DNA of 64,000 nt from Peltaster fructicola (lineage: Eukaryota; Ascomycota; Dothideomycetes). The stretch spans positions 2,790,001 to 2,854,000 of the forward strand of contig CP051142.1 in assembly GCA_001592805.2 (NCBI GenBank). The letters run 5' to 3'. The position numbers and the translations under genes are program-made. The first letter of the stretch is position 1. The number at the start of each line of letters is the position of its first letter. The notes below the pieces were generated by a model, which was not told where the DNA came from, made no database searches, and worked only from the letters and a program-made list of their open reading frames with translations. Of the stretch, positions 11,001 to 22,870 are shown piece after piece.

Positions 11001-11698
11001 TGCTACCACGGGATTGGTCAAACTACTTTCTCATTGACTTTCGAGCCAGGCAAATGTCGGGCCAGCCTCTCTCTGTCTCTCTGCCTCTCAGTAAAGCCGA
11101 GCAGTTGAGAGTAGGCAGAGAAGCCCTGACTAGAGCGTCTTGCGACGGTCGGTTACCCTGATCTGGAGGAGCTCGTTTTCTTCGTGCCAAAGCAGCGGTA
11201 GAAGTTGCTATTCATCCAAATTGTGCTCGTGTCAGTAACCAAAGTTCCACTGTCATCGCTACCCTCCCTCCTTCCAACCTACTACACTCCGCGCACCTGC
11301 GCTGCTCGAAGAGCTCAACGAGAAGCAGACGGAAGCGAACCAAGGCTTCTACCTCTCTCAGACACTCCTCTCTGCAGGCACAATACATCCCTCTCTGTCT
11401 TGAGTTCGGGATCAACTACTGCATCCAATCGCGCACATCTCAACCCACGTCTCGCTTGTGCCGACTACCAAAGCAGATCGAAAGCGCCGTCATCCATGCA
11501 GCACGTTCTGTGATCATCTGCTTTCCTCTCTGCTCTTACAACCAGCAGTGCGAGCGACGCAGTCCACATGCGAGCTGCTTAGCAAGTCTGGACAAATCAC
11601 CACAACCACACACCCGTCCAGGTCGTCGCGGTACTACCGGTGCGAAAGTTACATCGCAGCAATTTGGAAAGACTGCGTGGGGTTATTCCAGAACACGC
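8091..11698. other. 3.6-kb gene-poor region upstream of areA
   Basis: Several random-looking open frames of 60-220 codons occur on both strands (for example 8395-8838 plus, 8899-9423 plus, 10222-10896 plus). They lack recognisable domains, have skewed Arg/Ser/Cys content and do not extend through convincing introns. I call no gene. Pyrimidine-rich tracts near 11070-11100 and 11380-11400 fit the leader of areA, whose relatives often have long 5' leaders. A TGATAA motif occurs at about 8701. Confidence 0.4.
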
Positions 11699-14397
11699 AT
11701 GAGCACACACAGCATGATGCGATACGATGCACTCTCGGACGACGGTATGAACAGCACCATCAGTCTCGACCTGGCTTCCACTGGGTTCGAAGACGACCTT
11801 AACCTTGACTCGCCCTCTTCGCCAGGACATGTGCGCATCCCAGCACGCAGCCATCACTTCGACGCAAACAACACGGCCTCTGAGTCCTCGTCCGCGCTGC
11901 AGTCGCTGACATCTGCAAGCACACTGAGCACACTTGAAAGTACCGGACTCGCGGCTGGTAAGCTGGATATCTCACCGAGAGAGTCTGTGGCCCGAAAGGG
12001 CTTGTTAAGAGACTGTGTGTTTGACCACTGGAAGGATGACACAGCAGGTATGGAGGCCGACACACCAGAAGAGATGCAAAAGCAAGATCCGTTGGGCACC
12101 CAAATATGGAAGCTCTACCACAAGACAAAAGGACAATTGCCAAACTCCGAGCGTCTCGAGAATCTTACCTGGCGCATGATGTCTATGAACATTAGGAGAC
12201 GCCAATTGGAGAGACAAGAGTAAGAGCACGCGATCACAGACTGAGAGCCATACTAACCGTGCGCAGACTCGCCAAGTCGGTCAATAACAACCAGCCAAGC
12301 GGCATTGCACAATTGCGTCAGCAGAGCATCGACCAATCGAAGAAGACCACAGATGACCACATGAATATCGACGACTTCATCGTGCCGTCCTCCATGGGCA
12401 CACCGGCAGGTATCTCTCCAGTGTCGTCAGGACCAGTCGAACAGGACTATGCATATCCAAGTGGTGTCCCGATCAACAGGCGACAGCAACAGATACAAGC
12501 CGAAGAGTTGTCCCTTTCTCGTGCTTCTGCACCCTCAGTACCTCCCTTCAAGGCGAGGTCGAATCAGGAATTCGACTACGTGCCACGACATGTCCGCAAG
12601 ACCAGTATCGATGAGCGAAGGGTATGTTAGCAGCATCGCTCAAGATCATGGAACTGACATTTGCAGCCGCCTAAGCGACGAGCCGAAGCATCACCCCAAG
12701 TACCACCAGTCAACAATGCCAGCTTGACCTCGAATGATCCTGCCATCGAGGCTGCTCTTCACAACTACTCACTCGATTCATCGAGCTCCACACAAACACT
12801 TCACGCACCACAAATGCCATTCAACCTTGATACCTTCAACCTTGAGCACGATCCCATCATTAACTCAGCTGGACCGTTTCACAACCAGTTCACCTTCTCG
12901 CCTGTTGGCTCTCCCATGATCAACAATGCCTTTGGACAGGGCTATGACATGCAATCGATGGGCCCGCCACAATCAGCCAGCACATTTCACTCTCCCTCTG
13001 CTTCTGCCTTCCACTCAACTGCATCTACGCCGCAACCCATGATGGAGAATGAGCAAGTCTTCTTTCCGTCTGGGAATACTAGCCTCCCCATGAACCTGCA
13101 GCGGCAAGCACAGCACGCATCGCAGTCTTCGCTGGCGCAAAATCAACAGCAATTTGTCTTCAATCCAAATGCCGAGACCATGTTCAGCGCCATCACGACC
13201 GCGAGCTTGCCCACCAACTTTGGACATCCAACATTCCAGGTACCCGGGCATCTAGACAATTCATTCAACCAGTCAGACTTCCAGCAAGACGCAACGATGT
13301 CCAGAGGTAATATGTTCACATTCGGAGGTGACGAAGACGAAGAAGACGACGACATGTCCTTTGCTGGACAAGGCATGATGCACGGCTTCTCGCCGATAGA
13401 CGAGCAAAATGCGGACACAAATAGTAGCTACCAGTGGGAGAACACTCTATCTAGCCAGTTCAACCCAATGGCAGCACGCTACCCTGGAGGACTTCCAAGG
13501 AAGGGCGTCACGATTGGTGGCACTGAGATGATGCATAGTGGTGGTCTAGGACGCACACACGGCTCAGCAGCGTCTGTCAGTGAGATCCGGAATCGTGGTG
13601 GTGATCCTCGCACTCGCAAGATACCACGAACAGCATCTACTCCCAACACCGCTGGAATGGCGACTGGCATGTTCTCGATAAGAGGTCCTCAGTCACCGAC
13701 TTCGCCCGACGAGTCAGCTTTCAGCTCTGTCGCACCTTCGCGACAGCAAAGTCCGCCGCCTGGTGTTGACAGCAATGGTATGCCCACCACCTGTACGAAC
13801 TGCTTCACCCAAACTACACCGCTCTGGCGCCGCAATCCTGAAGGTCATCCACTTTGCAATGCATGTGGGCTGTTCCTCAAGCTGCACGGCGTGGTGCGAC
13901 CACTCAGTCTCAAGACTGATGTCATCAAGAAGCGCAATCGTGGCAGTGGCAACACAGTAATAGCAGGCACGGCTAGGTCGAAGAAAGCCGCCAGTAGGAA
14001 GAACTCTGTCGCACAGGCTGCCACCAAAGCTATGGAGTCGGAGTCGCCCAAGTCAACGACTGGTTCAGTCAGCACCAACTCTGCGACGACTCCAACAAGC
14101 AGTGGCGAGAAGCCGTTAAAGAGCGTGGTAGCGATTGCACCAGGTCCACCCAAGCCAACGCCTGCACCACCAACAAGCACGCCGACTCGAATGGCAGTAG
14201 CACCAAAGAAGACACGACGACAAAGCCGCGCGAGCAACACCCTACAAGATGTAGGAATGACGGATATAGATGATGCCACCTCAAGGAGAAAAGAAACGAA
14301 GCAGACTATGCCATTGGCAACAGCTATGCAACAACGACCAGGCGCCATCAATGCATCAGGACCACAAGAATGGGACTGGCTTACGATGAGTTTGTAG
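11699..14397 (+). CDS. areA: GATA transcription factor AreA/NIT2, global nitrogen regulator
   Basis: Three exons (11699-12219, 12267-12621, 12667-14397) encode 868 residues, close to the size of Aspergillus AreA. The first exon ends with the DUF1752 block found in AreA proteins: [20 protein letters not shown], then [12 protein letters not shown] long Ser/Pro/Gln/Asn-rich region follows. The single GATA-type zinc finger is C-x2-C-x18-C-x2-[21 protein letters not shown] then [19 protein letters not shown], followed by the basic tail [11 protein letters not shown]. The protein ends EWDWLTMSL, the C-terminal motif that in AreA and NIT2 contacts the Nmr co-repressor. It activates genes for secondary nitrogen sources when ammonium and glutamine are scarce, binding HGATAR sites. 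The start at 11699 is the first Met of the conserved part; a further upstream exon is possible. Confidence 0.93.
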
Positions 14398-14746
14398 ATG
14401 GATGATTGCTTATGTGCATGGCGTTTCCGGACAACTACGACTGGGCACTTGGTGTGATACCCTTTTTTCTTCTATTTCTACGACCGGAGCACCAGAAGAC
14501 CTCTCTGGTGAGCTCACATTTCATGACACGATCGGGCTGTATAGAGACAAGACCATTGAATAACGTTACCAGCTGTGCTGCATAAACTCGTTGCTAAACT
14601 ACACTGAACGCGAAAGGAAGCTGTCTGCAGTGATCGTCAACGCATGTCATTACCTCGAACGCCAAGCCTACACAAATGCATAACAATCCCCGCCCATGCC
14701 TTGGTGTTCGCACAGTGTCTACAACGACAGCTCCCATGACTCGCAC
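14398..14746. other. Convergent intergenic, areA / SidB kinase
   Basis: These are 3' flanks of two converging genes. Nothing further is recognised. Confidence 0.5.
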
Positions 14747-16812
14747 TCAGAAGATAGTACCAAAGCTCTCTTCGATGTTACTGAGAGGCTTACGCGGACT
14801 GGCAGGCCGTCCGTCCTCATCAGTCGCTGGCTTGCGGTGCCTGTATCACGATTAGCAAGATGAATGCAACGACACAGAACACTTACTTGAAGGTGAAGCC
14901 AACAAACAGACTTCGTCCTATCTCGCCCTCGCGATCAGCCATGCGCTCGAGTGCCTCCTGCTTGTCCATGACCTCTTTGTACTTGGCCATATCCTTCTCG
15001 TTGCCAAAATCATCGAAGTATCCTGCGTCTGTCTCACTGTCGAGCTCAGGCACGAATGGAGCACGCTGCTCCCTCAGATTCTCCCATTCGACCTCGCGGA
15101 AGTACTCATGCTGCTGGACTTGTTTGATGCCTTGCAGACGAGACTGCTTGACACATATGAGACGAGTGATAAGATCCCAAGTTCGTCGAGAAAGGAAGTA
15201 GTTCGGGTCCTCGTACTCCGGCTTGCGCAGCACTGATTGCCATCGCTTCAGGTTCTGCCATGTCTCATCGACAGTAGCGCCAGCAAATGGCGGATAGCCA
15301 GCTAGAGCTTCGAAGAGCATGCAGCCGAGGGACCAGTAATCGACCGTGAAGTCGTACTCCTCACCTCGTAGGACTTCAGGCGCCATGTAGTCGGGCGAGC
15401 CAACAATCGACTTGGCATAGTTGCGATCTCGTCCTCGAAGCGAGCGGTAGCCCTCTCGTCGTTCCTTCAACGACCGATCCTCGGTTGGACGTCCAAATGG
15501 ATTGGCGGATGGTGGCAGATTGCCAACCTCTTCAAGCTTGACACGCATGCTTTCGATCTTTGCCGGGGCCAGGAAGCCTGCAGCAAGACCGAAATCTGTC
15601 AACTTGACGTGTCCAGTGCTGTCGATCAAGAAGTTCTCCGGCTTGAGATCACGGTGGATGTAGCCGAGCGTGTGAAGAGCATCGACGCACAAGAACATCT
15701 CACTGATGTAGAAGCGTGCGTGGCGATTGTGTAGCACACCAGTGTTGTTAAGCAGTGTGCGGAAATCACCACCTGGGACGTACTCCATTGCAAGATAGAT
15801 GCTGGAGTCATCTTGGAATGCATAGAGCAGACGGACAAGCCACTCGCTCTTGGCGGTAGTCAGAATATCTCGCTCTGTCAGAACATGTCTAATCTCATCC
15901 AGCTTGTAAAGCAGCTTCTTGCTCATCACCTTGAGCGCGCAGACCTCGGTCGTGTCCTTCTTTGTGCCAGGTAGACCTGGCCATAACCACCTGTCCAACC
16001 TGTGTCAAGATCTGGAAGTCACCATGTCGAAGCTTAGTGCGGCGTTGTCGTAGATTCGTTCGCTCCCTTCCCAGATATTGCTCCCACAGGCGGTTGTAGT
16101 TGTCGATCTCGACAGCAGATGACCCAGGAGGCGGGGTTTGATTGTGAGTTTTGAACGCTTGTAGACGATTCTGGCGGGTGTGGGTATAGGAAAGCAGGTC
16201 GAAGTAGTAGTCAAGAAAGTAGAGCTGTGTTACGTTGGCCAAACGTTTGACTGCTGGTCGTGAAAGCCTCTCAATCTCATCGGGTGTGAGTCCTCCTGAG
16301 ATGAGCTTTTTGCCTCTCGTTGGAGACTGCTCTTCCCTCGGTCTGTACAGCTCTTGCCGACTAGCAGCCGCCTGATTGACATAGCTGCTCTGTTGTTGTG
16401 GTTGTGGTCGTTGTGGTGGAGGGGTATTCTCCTTGCCTTGCTTGCGCTGCGGGCTACCAGGAGCTCCAGCCTTTGTGTCTCCGAAGACATCATACTCTTG
16501 CCGTGTTGGTGAAGCTGAACCTTGCTGCTTAGACTGTAGGGCTTTAGAGTTTGGTTGCCCCTGTGTTGGCAGCAGCTTCAAGGCGTTTGTGAAGGCATTA
16601 GGAAGATCAAAGGCGCCTGGCGGCAGGAGACTCTTGCTAGGACTTCCTTGTGGTGTTTGTACAGGCGAGATCCAGGCTTCATGATCCCGTGTGGGTGTGC
16701 CTGGTGCACCTTTGGCATCGTTCGAAGAGCGAGTGTGTAGAAGAGGTGGTGGAATCGGGAGGGCGAATTCGTTGTTCTTGCCAGCTGACGACAATGGCAT
16801 TGCAGACGCCAT
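14747..16812 (-). CDS. sidB: NDR-family kinase Dbf2/Sid2/SidB, septation initiation network (frame interrupted)
   Basis: A long first exon (16812-14887) and a 94-base last exon (14840-14747) encode about 673 residues once the frame is followed. The Pro/Gln-rich N-terminus leads to LSRPAVKRLANVTQLYFLDY, the Mob1-binding region of the Dbf2 group. The kinase domain shows ALKVMSKKLL (VAIK lysine), HRDLKPENFL, LTDFGLA, the NDR insert, SIVGSPDYMAPEVL with the activation-loop Ser, and a C-terminal hydrophobic-motif tail. With Mob1 this kinase drives septum formation at the end of mitosis. The Gly-rich loop is broken: QILTQVGQ, the GGYGQVYLA block and KKDTTEVCALKV lie in three different frames. One C at 15990-15991 and one T at 15961-15963 (plus strand) appear missing. 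All catalytic motifs are intact, so an assembly error is likely. Confidence 0.88.
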
Positions 16813-17522
16813 GGCGTCTTTGCGATGATCTCAGCGCTCAAGTTTCGGTTTGGATACTGCCTCGAAGAGATGGTGCATTGAGCTTTGATGTGACGTGAGT
16901 GGGATGAGTTGTTTGCTACTGTGTCGCGCTAGTGTCCTCAAAGAGAAGGTGTCATCCATAAACAAATCCGCTTCCATAGCAACGACCAGACATACCTGTC
17001 TGAAGATAAAGAAGCTCGCTACCACGATCAATGTCGCGTCTGACACATCTAACGCGTCATTGAGTTCACATACCTTATACCGAGCCATTAGCACGGAGCC
17101 TGGAATGACAGCACCAGGGTGAATATGCTCGTGATACTTACTTCATAGCATTAATCGGAGGGCTTCGTGGTCGGATGCATTACCACATTGGCACAAGCTA
17201 CGAAGACAGCTGCCTCAATCTTTCGACGATCCAGAGCTGACATCGTGATGCACTCGATCATCTCAAGTACAGAGTTCAGCAGATGAGGCCTTTCTTGCAG
17301 AAATGAGCTTTGCAAACTGATGCATCAGCATGTTGCAGAAGAGGCGGGCCATACATGTATACACCGATGCTGACTGATACTTGCTCCCTTCTACTCGTCT
17401 CGATAGCAGATTTATGCTGTAGAGGAGAGCATATATCATGGCCTCCTCACCCTCTACATGCGATCTTGGTTTAGCATCGATTCTTCCTGGTGCAAGCACC
17501 GTATCACATCTCCACGTAAAAC
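16813..17522. other. Divergent intergenic, no gene seen
   Basis: This 710-base region carries the promoters of the SidB kinase (minus) and the CoA-transferase (plus). Small open frames here show no domain. No clear TATA box was found. Confidence 0.45.
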
Positions 17523-19482
17523 ATGGATTCTTATTCTATTCCTAGAGAATGCTCTTCTATACTCAAAGAAGGTATCCTGAACAATCCCAAGATCAAACGA
17601 GTCCTGCCGGTTGATATAGAACGTTATGTGGACTCTGTATCCTTCCGTGGCAGCGACCTACCATCACTCCCGATCAACTGGCGTTATGCCGAGAGCATAT
17701 CGACGTTGAAGGCCACCGAGGCTCTTGTCCTCAATGTGCTTCTAGCAAAGAAATATGGACTGCAGAAGCCTCCTAAGGTCGAGATCAATACGTGAGTGCA
17801 GACTGCATGCTCTGCTAACAACATGTGCTAAACAACTAGTGATCACGCCCAGTTGTTCATCTTCTCACCAATCTTGTGGACACTAGACCCAGCTGGCGAG
17901 AAGCTCTCTTTTATGTCGACCGCAACGCCTGAAGGTCGACAGAAGCTCTATCGATATTTTGCTGACTACGATGTTCACGGCGCAGGCAGTTCGCCTTACA
18001 TGATGGCTGTCACTAACATGTTTAGAACAAAGGACAATCGATGGTTTCATCTTCATGGTAAGACCACTAATGAACCTCCAGAGGAAATATGACCGAGCCT
18101 CCAGGTTCACTGGACTCCCGACCATCACTGCGTAGCATCGGACTACCAGATCAGAATTCGACGGCCACTGAGGAAGAGGCATTGAGCATCATTGGTGAAG
18201 CTGCTGCCAAGTTTACTGCGGAAGAGCTGCAGTATCGCGAGACTGTCGAGTTCAAGCAGGCCGGAACCATTTGCTTTACAAAGGAGGAATTTGCAGCGAG
18301 TGAGCATGGCAAAGCCAACGAGCACACCGGTCTGTTCGAGCTGCGTCCTCAGTCAAACGAGAAGCAATTGCCCAGCTGGTGGATCGACTCACCGATGACT
18401 TCGCCTCGTCGACCTCTTGCTGGTCTGAAGGTAGTCGAGCTTACTCGCATAATCGCCGGCCCGACTATAGCTCGTGGTCTGGCTGAGCTTGGTGCGAGTG
18501 TGATGCGTATCACAGCACCACATATTCCTGATGTCTCCTCGCTACATCCTGATCTGAATCATGGGAAGTGGAATGCATCACTCGACCTTCGCAAGGAAGA
18601 AGACCGCGAGAAGCTACGACGCCTGATACTCGATGCAGATGTTATCGTTGACGGCTATCGTCCGCACGTCTTCGCGAAGTATGGCTTCTCCGAGAAGGAT
18701 ATTCTCGAAATCGTGGAGGATCGACAGCGAGGTATCATTTTCGCCCATGAGAACTGCTATGGCTGGAACGGTCCGTGGAAAGATCGGAGCGGCTGGCAAC
18801 AGATCAGCGATGCCGTGAGTATTCGCGTAGCTTGTAAGCGCACGACTGACAACTCATGACAGTGTACTGGTGTCGACTTCGAGTTTGGGCGTGCAATGGG
18901 CCTTGCTGAACCGGTGACGCCTCTGGTCCCTAACTCCGACTTCTGGTAAGGAACCATGGCAGACCGACAGTGTTACCCACTGACCGACCTTAGTACTGGT
19001 GCCGCTGGTATCACAGCTGTGATGTGTGCGCTCATCCACAAGGCTGAACATGGAGGATCCGTGTCGGTTGATGTGAGTACTCTTCTAGCAATCTCTTTGC
19101 TGATAGCTGACACCTCAAGCTCGGACTGAACTACTACAACTCGTGGCTGATCAACAGCGTCGGGATGTACCCGAACGAAGTATGGCAGGACGTCTGGCAG
19201 CGCAATGGACGACATGTCTACCGCGCAACCGACAACTCGATGTTCAAGCAGCTGCCTCTTATGACGGAAACGCTGAACAAAGGCCCCGGTCGTGCTATCT
19301 TCGATCCGAGTCACTTCACTCAGTACGACGTGAAGAATCTGGGCACAGCGATCCGCTTTGTTGCGCCTGTTTTGAGGTTCCCGGACGGGCCTGTCGAGCC
19401 AGGATTTCAGGTCGGCACAAGAGGTAATGGTATCGACAAACCTCATTGGCCAAAGGACTTGAGTGTCGAAGTCGTTACCTGA
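17523..19482 (+). CDS. CaiB/BaiF family (family III) CoA-transferase
   Basis: Six exons (17523-17791, 17840-18057, 18105-18814, 18863-18945, 18994-19072, 19120-19482) encode 573 residues with every junction in frame. The centre carries the family's hallmark segment LAGLKVVELTRIIAGPTIAR followed by LAELGASVMRITAPH. Then come SLDLRKEEDREKLRRLI, DADVIVDGYRPHVFAKYGF and IIFAHENCYGWNGPW. This is the CoA-binding and active-site lobe of formyl-CoA transferase and alpha-methylacyl-CoA racemase relatives. The two halves of the polypeptide suggest the long fungal form in which a degenerate N-terminal copy precedes the canonical one. The acyl-CoA substrate cannot be told from sequence. The gene is undamaged, in contrast to the adjacent kinase. 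Confidence 0.9.
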
Positions 19483-19958
19483 AAGGCACCAAGGGCAGAT
19501 CATGTAGCATGTGTACTCTTCTGTACTCGACGTGCTGGAGCAGAGTCGCGTTGCTCATGTAAGGCTTTCAAGAGTCAATGGTGAGGTTGGCCGCGGCAAA
19601 CTCGCTCCTTTGCATCCGGTCGTCGCCTGTAAGCGCAGGACATACATGCCCAACGAACATGATCTCGGCAACAGATGACTTCCGAAAGCTTTGATGTCAA
19701 GATTTCAGACTCTGATACACGTACTGAAGGATTCAGCTTCTGCAGGTCTTACTCTTTCAAGCGTGCGCAACGCTGTCCCTGCGTCATTATTTCGGCTGGC
19801 GGCTGTCTCTGCTATCCGATGGCGATGATATCACACCTTGATACTTCAGTGCAACGCAGCATCAACAATTGCCATGCGAGACAGTATAAAGAGGTCTGCT
19901 TGAGATTGCTTCTCACCCGAAACTTGCATCCAGACTCTACACACAAGTTCTTCCCACA
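19483..19958. other. Intergenic with promoter of the DUF1772 gene
   Basis: No gene is supported. An open frame at 19675-19995 overlaps the next start out of frame and looks incidental. Confidence 0.45.
19885..19890 (+). promoter_or_regulatory. TATA box
   Basis: TATAAA lies 69 bases upstream of the DUF1772 start codon, in the context AGACAGTATAAAGAGG. The position suits a core promoter with a short leader. Confidence 0.5.
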
Positions 19959-20676
19959 ATGGCTTCTTCGACCACGGTCCTCGTCACTCAAGTAACCAGC
20001 ATCACGACAGCACTGCTTGCTGCTGGTGGCATACTGACACTCTCGCTCTTTGATATTCCAGAGCTACAATCACAACCAGCCTCCCGCTCACTGCCACAGC
20101 TGAGATGGATGTTTAGTCGTGGATCCCATGTTTTCCCACAGGCCGCCGAACTGTCCACGGCAGGTTTCCTCTATCTGGCCTATGCTGCATTGCCACCAGG
20201 TCAGCGATCATTCTCACAGATTGCACATGCTGCATTGAGCAACACTAAAGTCGGTTACAACGTCGCTGCTGCTGGTCTGCTTCTCGCCATTGTGCCTTTC
20301 ACACAGTTCGCGATGGTAAGTCGAGATGCTTTCCTCTACAGTCGAGCTGATCATGGTGAAGGTGCCAACAAACTTCGCTCTAATGAAAATGAACGAGGAG
20401 AAGGGAGGGTTTCGAAGTGCCAGCAGCGCCAAGGAGAACGCTGGCTCCTCCAAGCCTGGCCAGCGTAGTGCCGAGGATTCAGTCAACAGCAAGGGTGAGA
20501 CTTCCCAATTCACAGATCTTAGTGGTCCACAGGAAGAGACGACGCAGAAGTCGACACCGGCCGAAGATCGAAGAGCCAACGAACTGCTTGGCAAGTTCGC
20601 GCTCCTGAACTATGGACGCGCTGCTTTGGTCGGCGGTGGTGCTGTGGTTGGTTTGTTGGCTGCACTGCTTCCATAA
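19959..20676 (+). CDS. DUF1772 (anthrone oxygenase-like) membrane protein
   Basis: Two exons (19959-20315, 20362-20676) encode 223 residues. Hydrophobic segments occur at about residues 10-30, 65-80, 95-115 and at the very C-terminus (AALVGGGAVVGLLAALLP). Between helices lies VPTNFALMKMNEEK, equivalent to the conserved P-x-N-x-x-L segment of DUF1772, and the end reads LLGKFALLNYGRAALVGG. Family members include anthrone oxygenases of polyketide pathways (TpcL, HypC type), but most are uncharacterised. No polyketide synthase lies nearby, so a role in secondary metabolism is not supported here. A Ser/Gly/Glu-rich loop of about 60 residues in exon 2 is longer than usual. The gene meets the histidine phosphatase tail to tail with 11 bases between the stop codons. 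Confidence 0.82.
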
Positions 20677-20687
20677 TCCTGGGACTC

Positions 20688-22319
20688 TTACTGGTGGAGG
20701 AAAGTAATCGCCTTTGGCGAATCATCAGATAGTCCGCATTTCTCTTGAAAGTTGTCCAGCGTCTCTCCATTTTGCGTTATCCTTTGCAAGAACTGTGACA
20801 AGTGGCAGCTACCGCCTGGACCACTATCGCACTCATGCAGTGGAACAGCTCGATCGTTGACGACAATACGAACGAATTCGTCCTCTTCGGGAGGTGAGCA
20901 GTAGAGATGATTAGGGTACATCTCATTGGACCAGCATTCCTGAGACACTCCGCAAGTCATGCGCTCGAAGATGATTCTTGCTCCCATCGGGACTGTGTCG
21001 GATATTCTCCAGGTGCGATCTTTCCTGATGTTCAGAACGGGCATGCCACTGTACTGCGGAAAAAGGTCCAACGCGGTGAGCATTGGTATGATATCTCCAT
21101 CATGTACGCTGTCCTTGTTAGCCATGCTTCGGACGATGAGCACAAACATACAAGCTTAAGAACAGAGTTCCGGCCTCAGGACCAGCAAGTAATAGACTCG
21201 CTGTTGCATTAAGCCAAAGCCATCCCATTGTAGCACTGTATGGGTTGCCTGGACCGGAGCGATAGTAGTGCAGCAGGTCTCTGGCATATTCGAAGCCTTC
21301 CCAATCATCATGTGTGAATACATTACACCACTCACTCTCGCCTATGGCCATAAGCTCAAAGGCGCACATCTCCTGCATGACGTAGAGCTCATTCTCGGAA
21401 AGAGGAAGGTTTGGATTGTCTTCAAGTAGTCTGTGGTGTATTGCGTCCAGGTATGTGCTCTTGAATATGTCCACGATCCACGAACCATAGTTCCAGCCGA
21501 AGTCGTCCGCATCATTGGCATATCTCAGACAGGTGTCACCCGGTGTAAGAGTATCTGCTCCCTGGTCGGCGGTCTCAGGCACAATCTGAAGGTCTGCACT
21601 CTGTGGCCAGTCTGGTCCAATGAAGGCGTCCAAGAAGTACTTTGTAGTATCAATAACTCGCTGTGAATCGCTCGCCCACAGGCGCAACCTCCTACCAGTG
21701 GTTGCAGTCGATAGCAGGTTTCTGTATGTGGATCGCAGCTGCATTCCAAGCTTGGAAGCAGTCAAATTACCAGCATGTGGTCCATTGCGCGTTAGCTGCT
21801 CGAAATCGGTATGAGGTTGTTCCGAGAAGAAGTTCCATCGATTGGCAAACTCTAGAGATCCGTTCAGTGTTCCATTAGCCGACGCAATCCTTTGGTACAA
21901 ATCAAGCATGTCTTTGAGAGTTCAGCATGCTATAGGACGAGTTCATAGATGACATACGATTGCCTGCTGTGACAGTTGGGAAGCGCTCTGTGTGACGAGC
22001 CATCTAGCAGAAGTGAATACACTCACCATGTACTGATTGATAGACTCACCATGTGCACTTGCTCGACCCGACAGTGGTCTGGCGTTGCACTATCATATGT
22101 TACGCCATGAACCTTCTGTACGTATGGTCCATAGCCACCTAAGTGATGCAGTAGACTCCAGTTCTTCGCCGTCGTCGTCTCATCTAGCCGCAAGGCAGTA
22201 TCGAGATGCCCATTCGTTGTGTGTTTGACTGGCAGGCTTGGCGAGAAGTTGATGACATTACGTAGAGCCAGCAGCGCAGCTACCACAGCAACAGCGGCTG
22301 CAACAATGGTCGTCCACAT
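20688..22319 (-). CDS. Histidine phosphatase superfamily (clade 2), acid phosphatase/phytase type
   Basis: Four exons (22319-22050, 22003-21958, 21911-21152, 21108-20688) give 498 residues. Residues 1-25 (MWTTIVAAAVAVVAALLALR) form a signal anchor or signal peptide. The catalytic motif is completed by splicing: CRVEQVHM joins MARHTERFPT, the RHxxRxP phosphate-binding loop in which the His is phosphorylated. The proton-donor motif HD appears after the third intron as LSF then VHDGDIIPML. The tiny exon 2 (46 bases) holds the active-site loop. Multiple N-x-S/T sequons and paired cysteines suit an exported or vacuolar enzyme that releases phosphate from phytate or other phosphomonoesters. An in-frame ATG at 22361 upstream is possible but would bury the hydrophobic start. 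Confidence 0.88.
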
Positions 22320-22870
22320 GCTGGTATAGTCTCGACAGCCCGAGCCTATGACACGCTCCAACAGCGGTCACTCCTCTATCATGGCCCTGCTGACGTTTTC
22401 GACAGTCAGGTAAGATCGTGGCGCACAAACAGTGTCATGTGAGGTCGATGTCCGTGAATTGCGGCGGGCACCTCCTTCGGTGGAGTGACGACTTCCTTGC
22501 TCTCCCACCAGCGCAATCCTTTCTAACACGCACATCACTCAACGCCTCAGTGTAAAGCCGTAAACGTGGTCTAGGCTATCGCTTGGCGACATTGCGATAC
22601 GACCGTCTTCAAGCACATTTTGCTTGCTGATAGCATTACAGGTACCGAGTAGCACTCCGAGCTTATCAGTCATGCAGGATATCCACGCGCCAGATACTGG
22701 ACCCTGGGCGTACAGTGCGGGCGAGATAGCCTAGTATTGGAGGGGCAGAAGAGTGCAGACGATGTAGGCCCAATACTGCAAAAGACTCCATCTCGCTCTT
22801 GGTTCTGCCTCTGCCTCCATTTGAAGCGCCCCGTTCGAAGACTAGAATTACGGGACCCATAGCGCGACTT
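22320..22870. other. Divergent intergenic, phosphatase / Zn2Cys6 regulator
   Basis: This is a 551-base promoter region. The plus-strand frame of the regulator stays open back to 22799, but the first ATG is at 22871. Nothing else was recognised. Confidence 0.45.

Noticed and set aside
15963-15998. 36-base GT...AG segment in the SidB kinase as an intron
   Set aside because: It encodes the conserved glycine-rich loop in another frame and is shorter than any credible intron here.
21127-21151. 25-base intron in the histidine phosphatase
   Set aside because: Too short; a 43-base intron (21151-21109) uses the same donor, has a GCTAAC branch site and gives the expected LSFVHDGDIIP.
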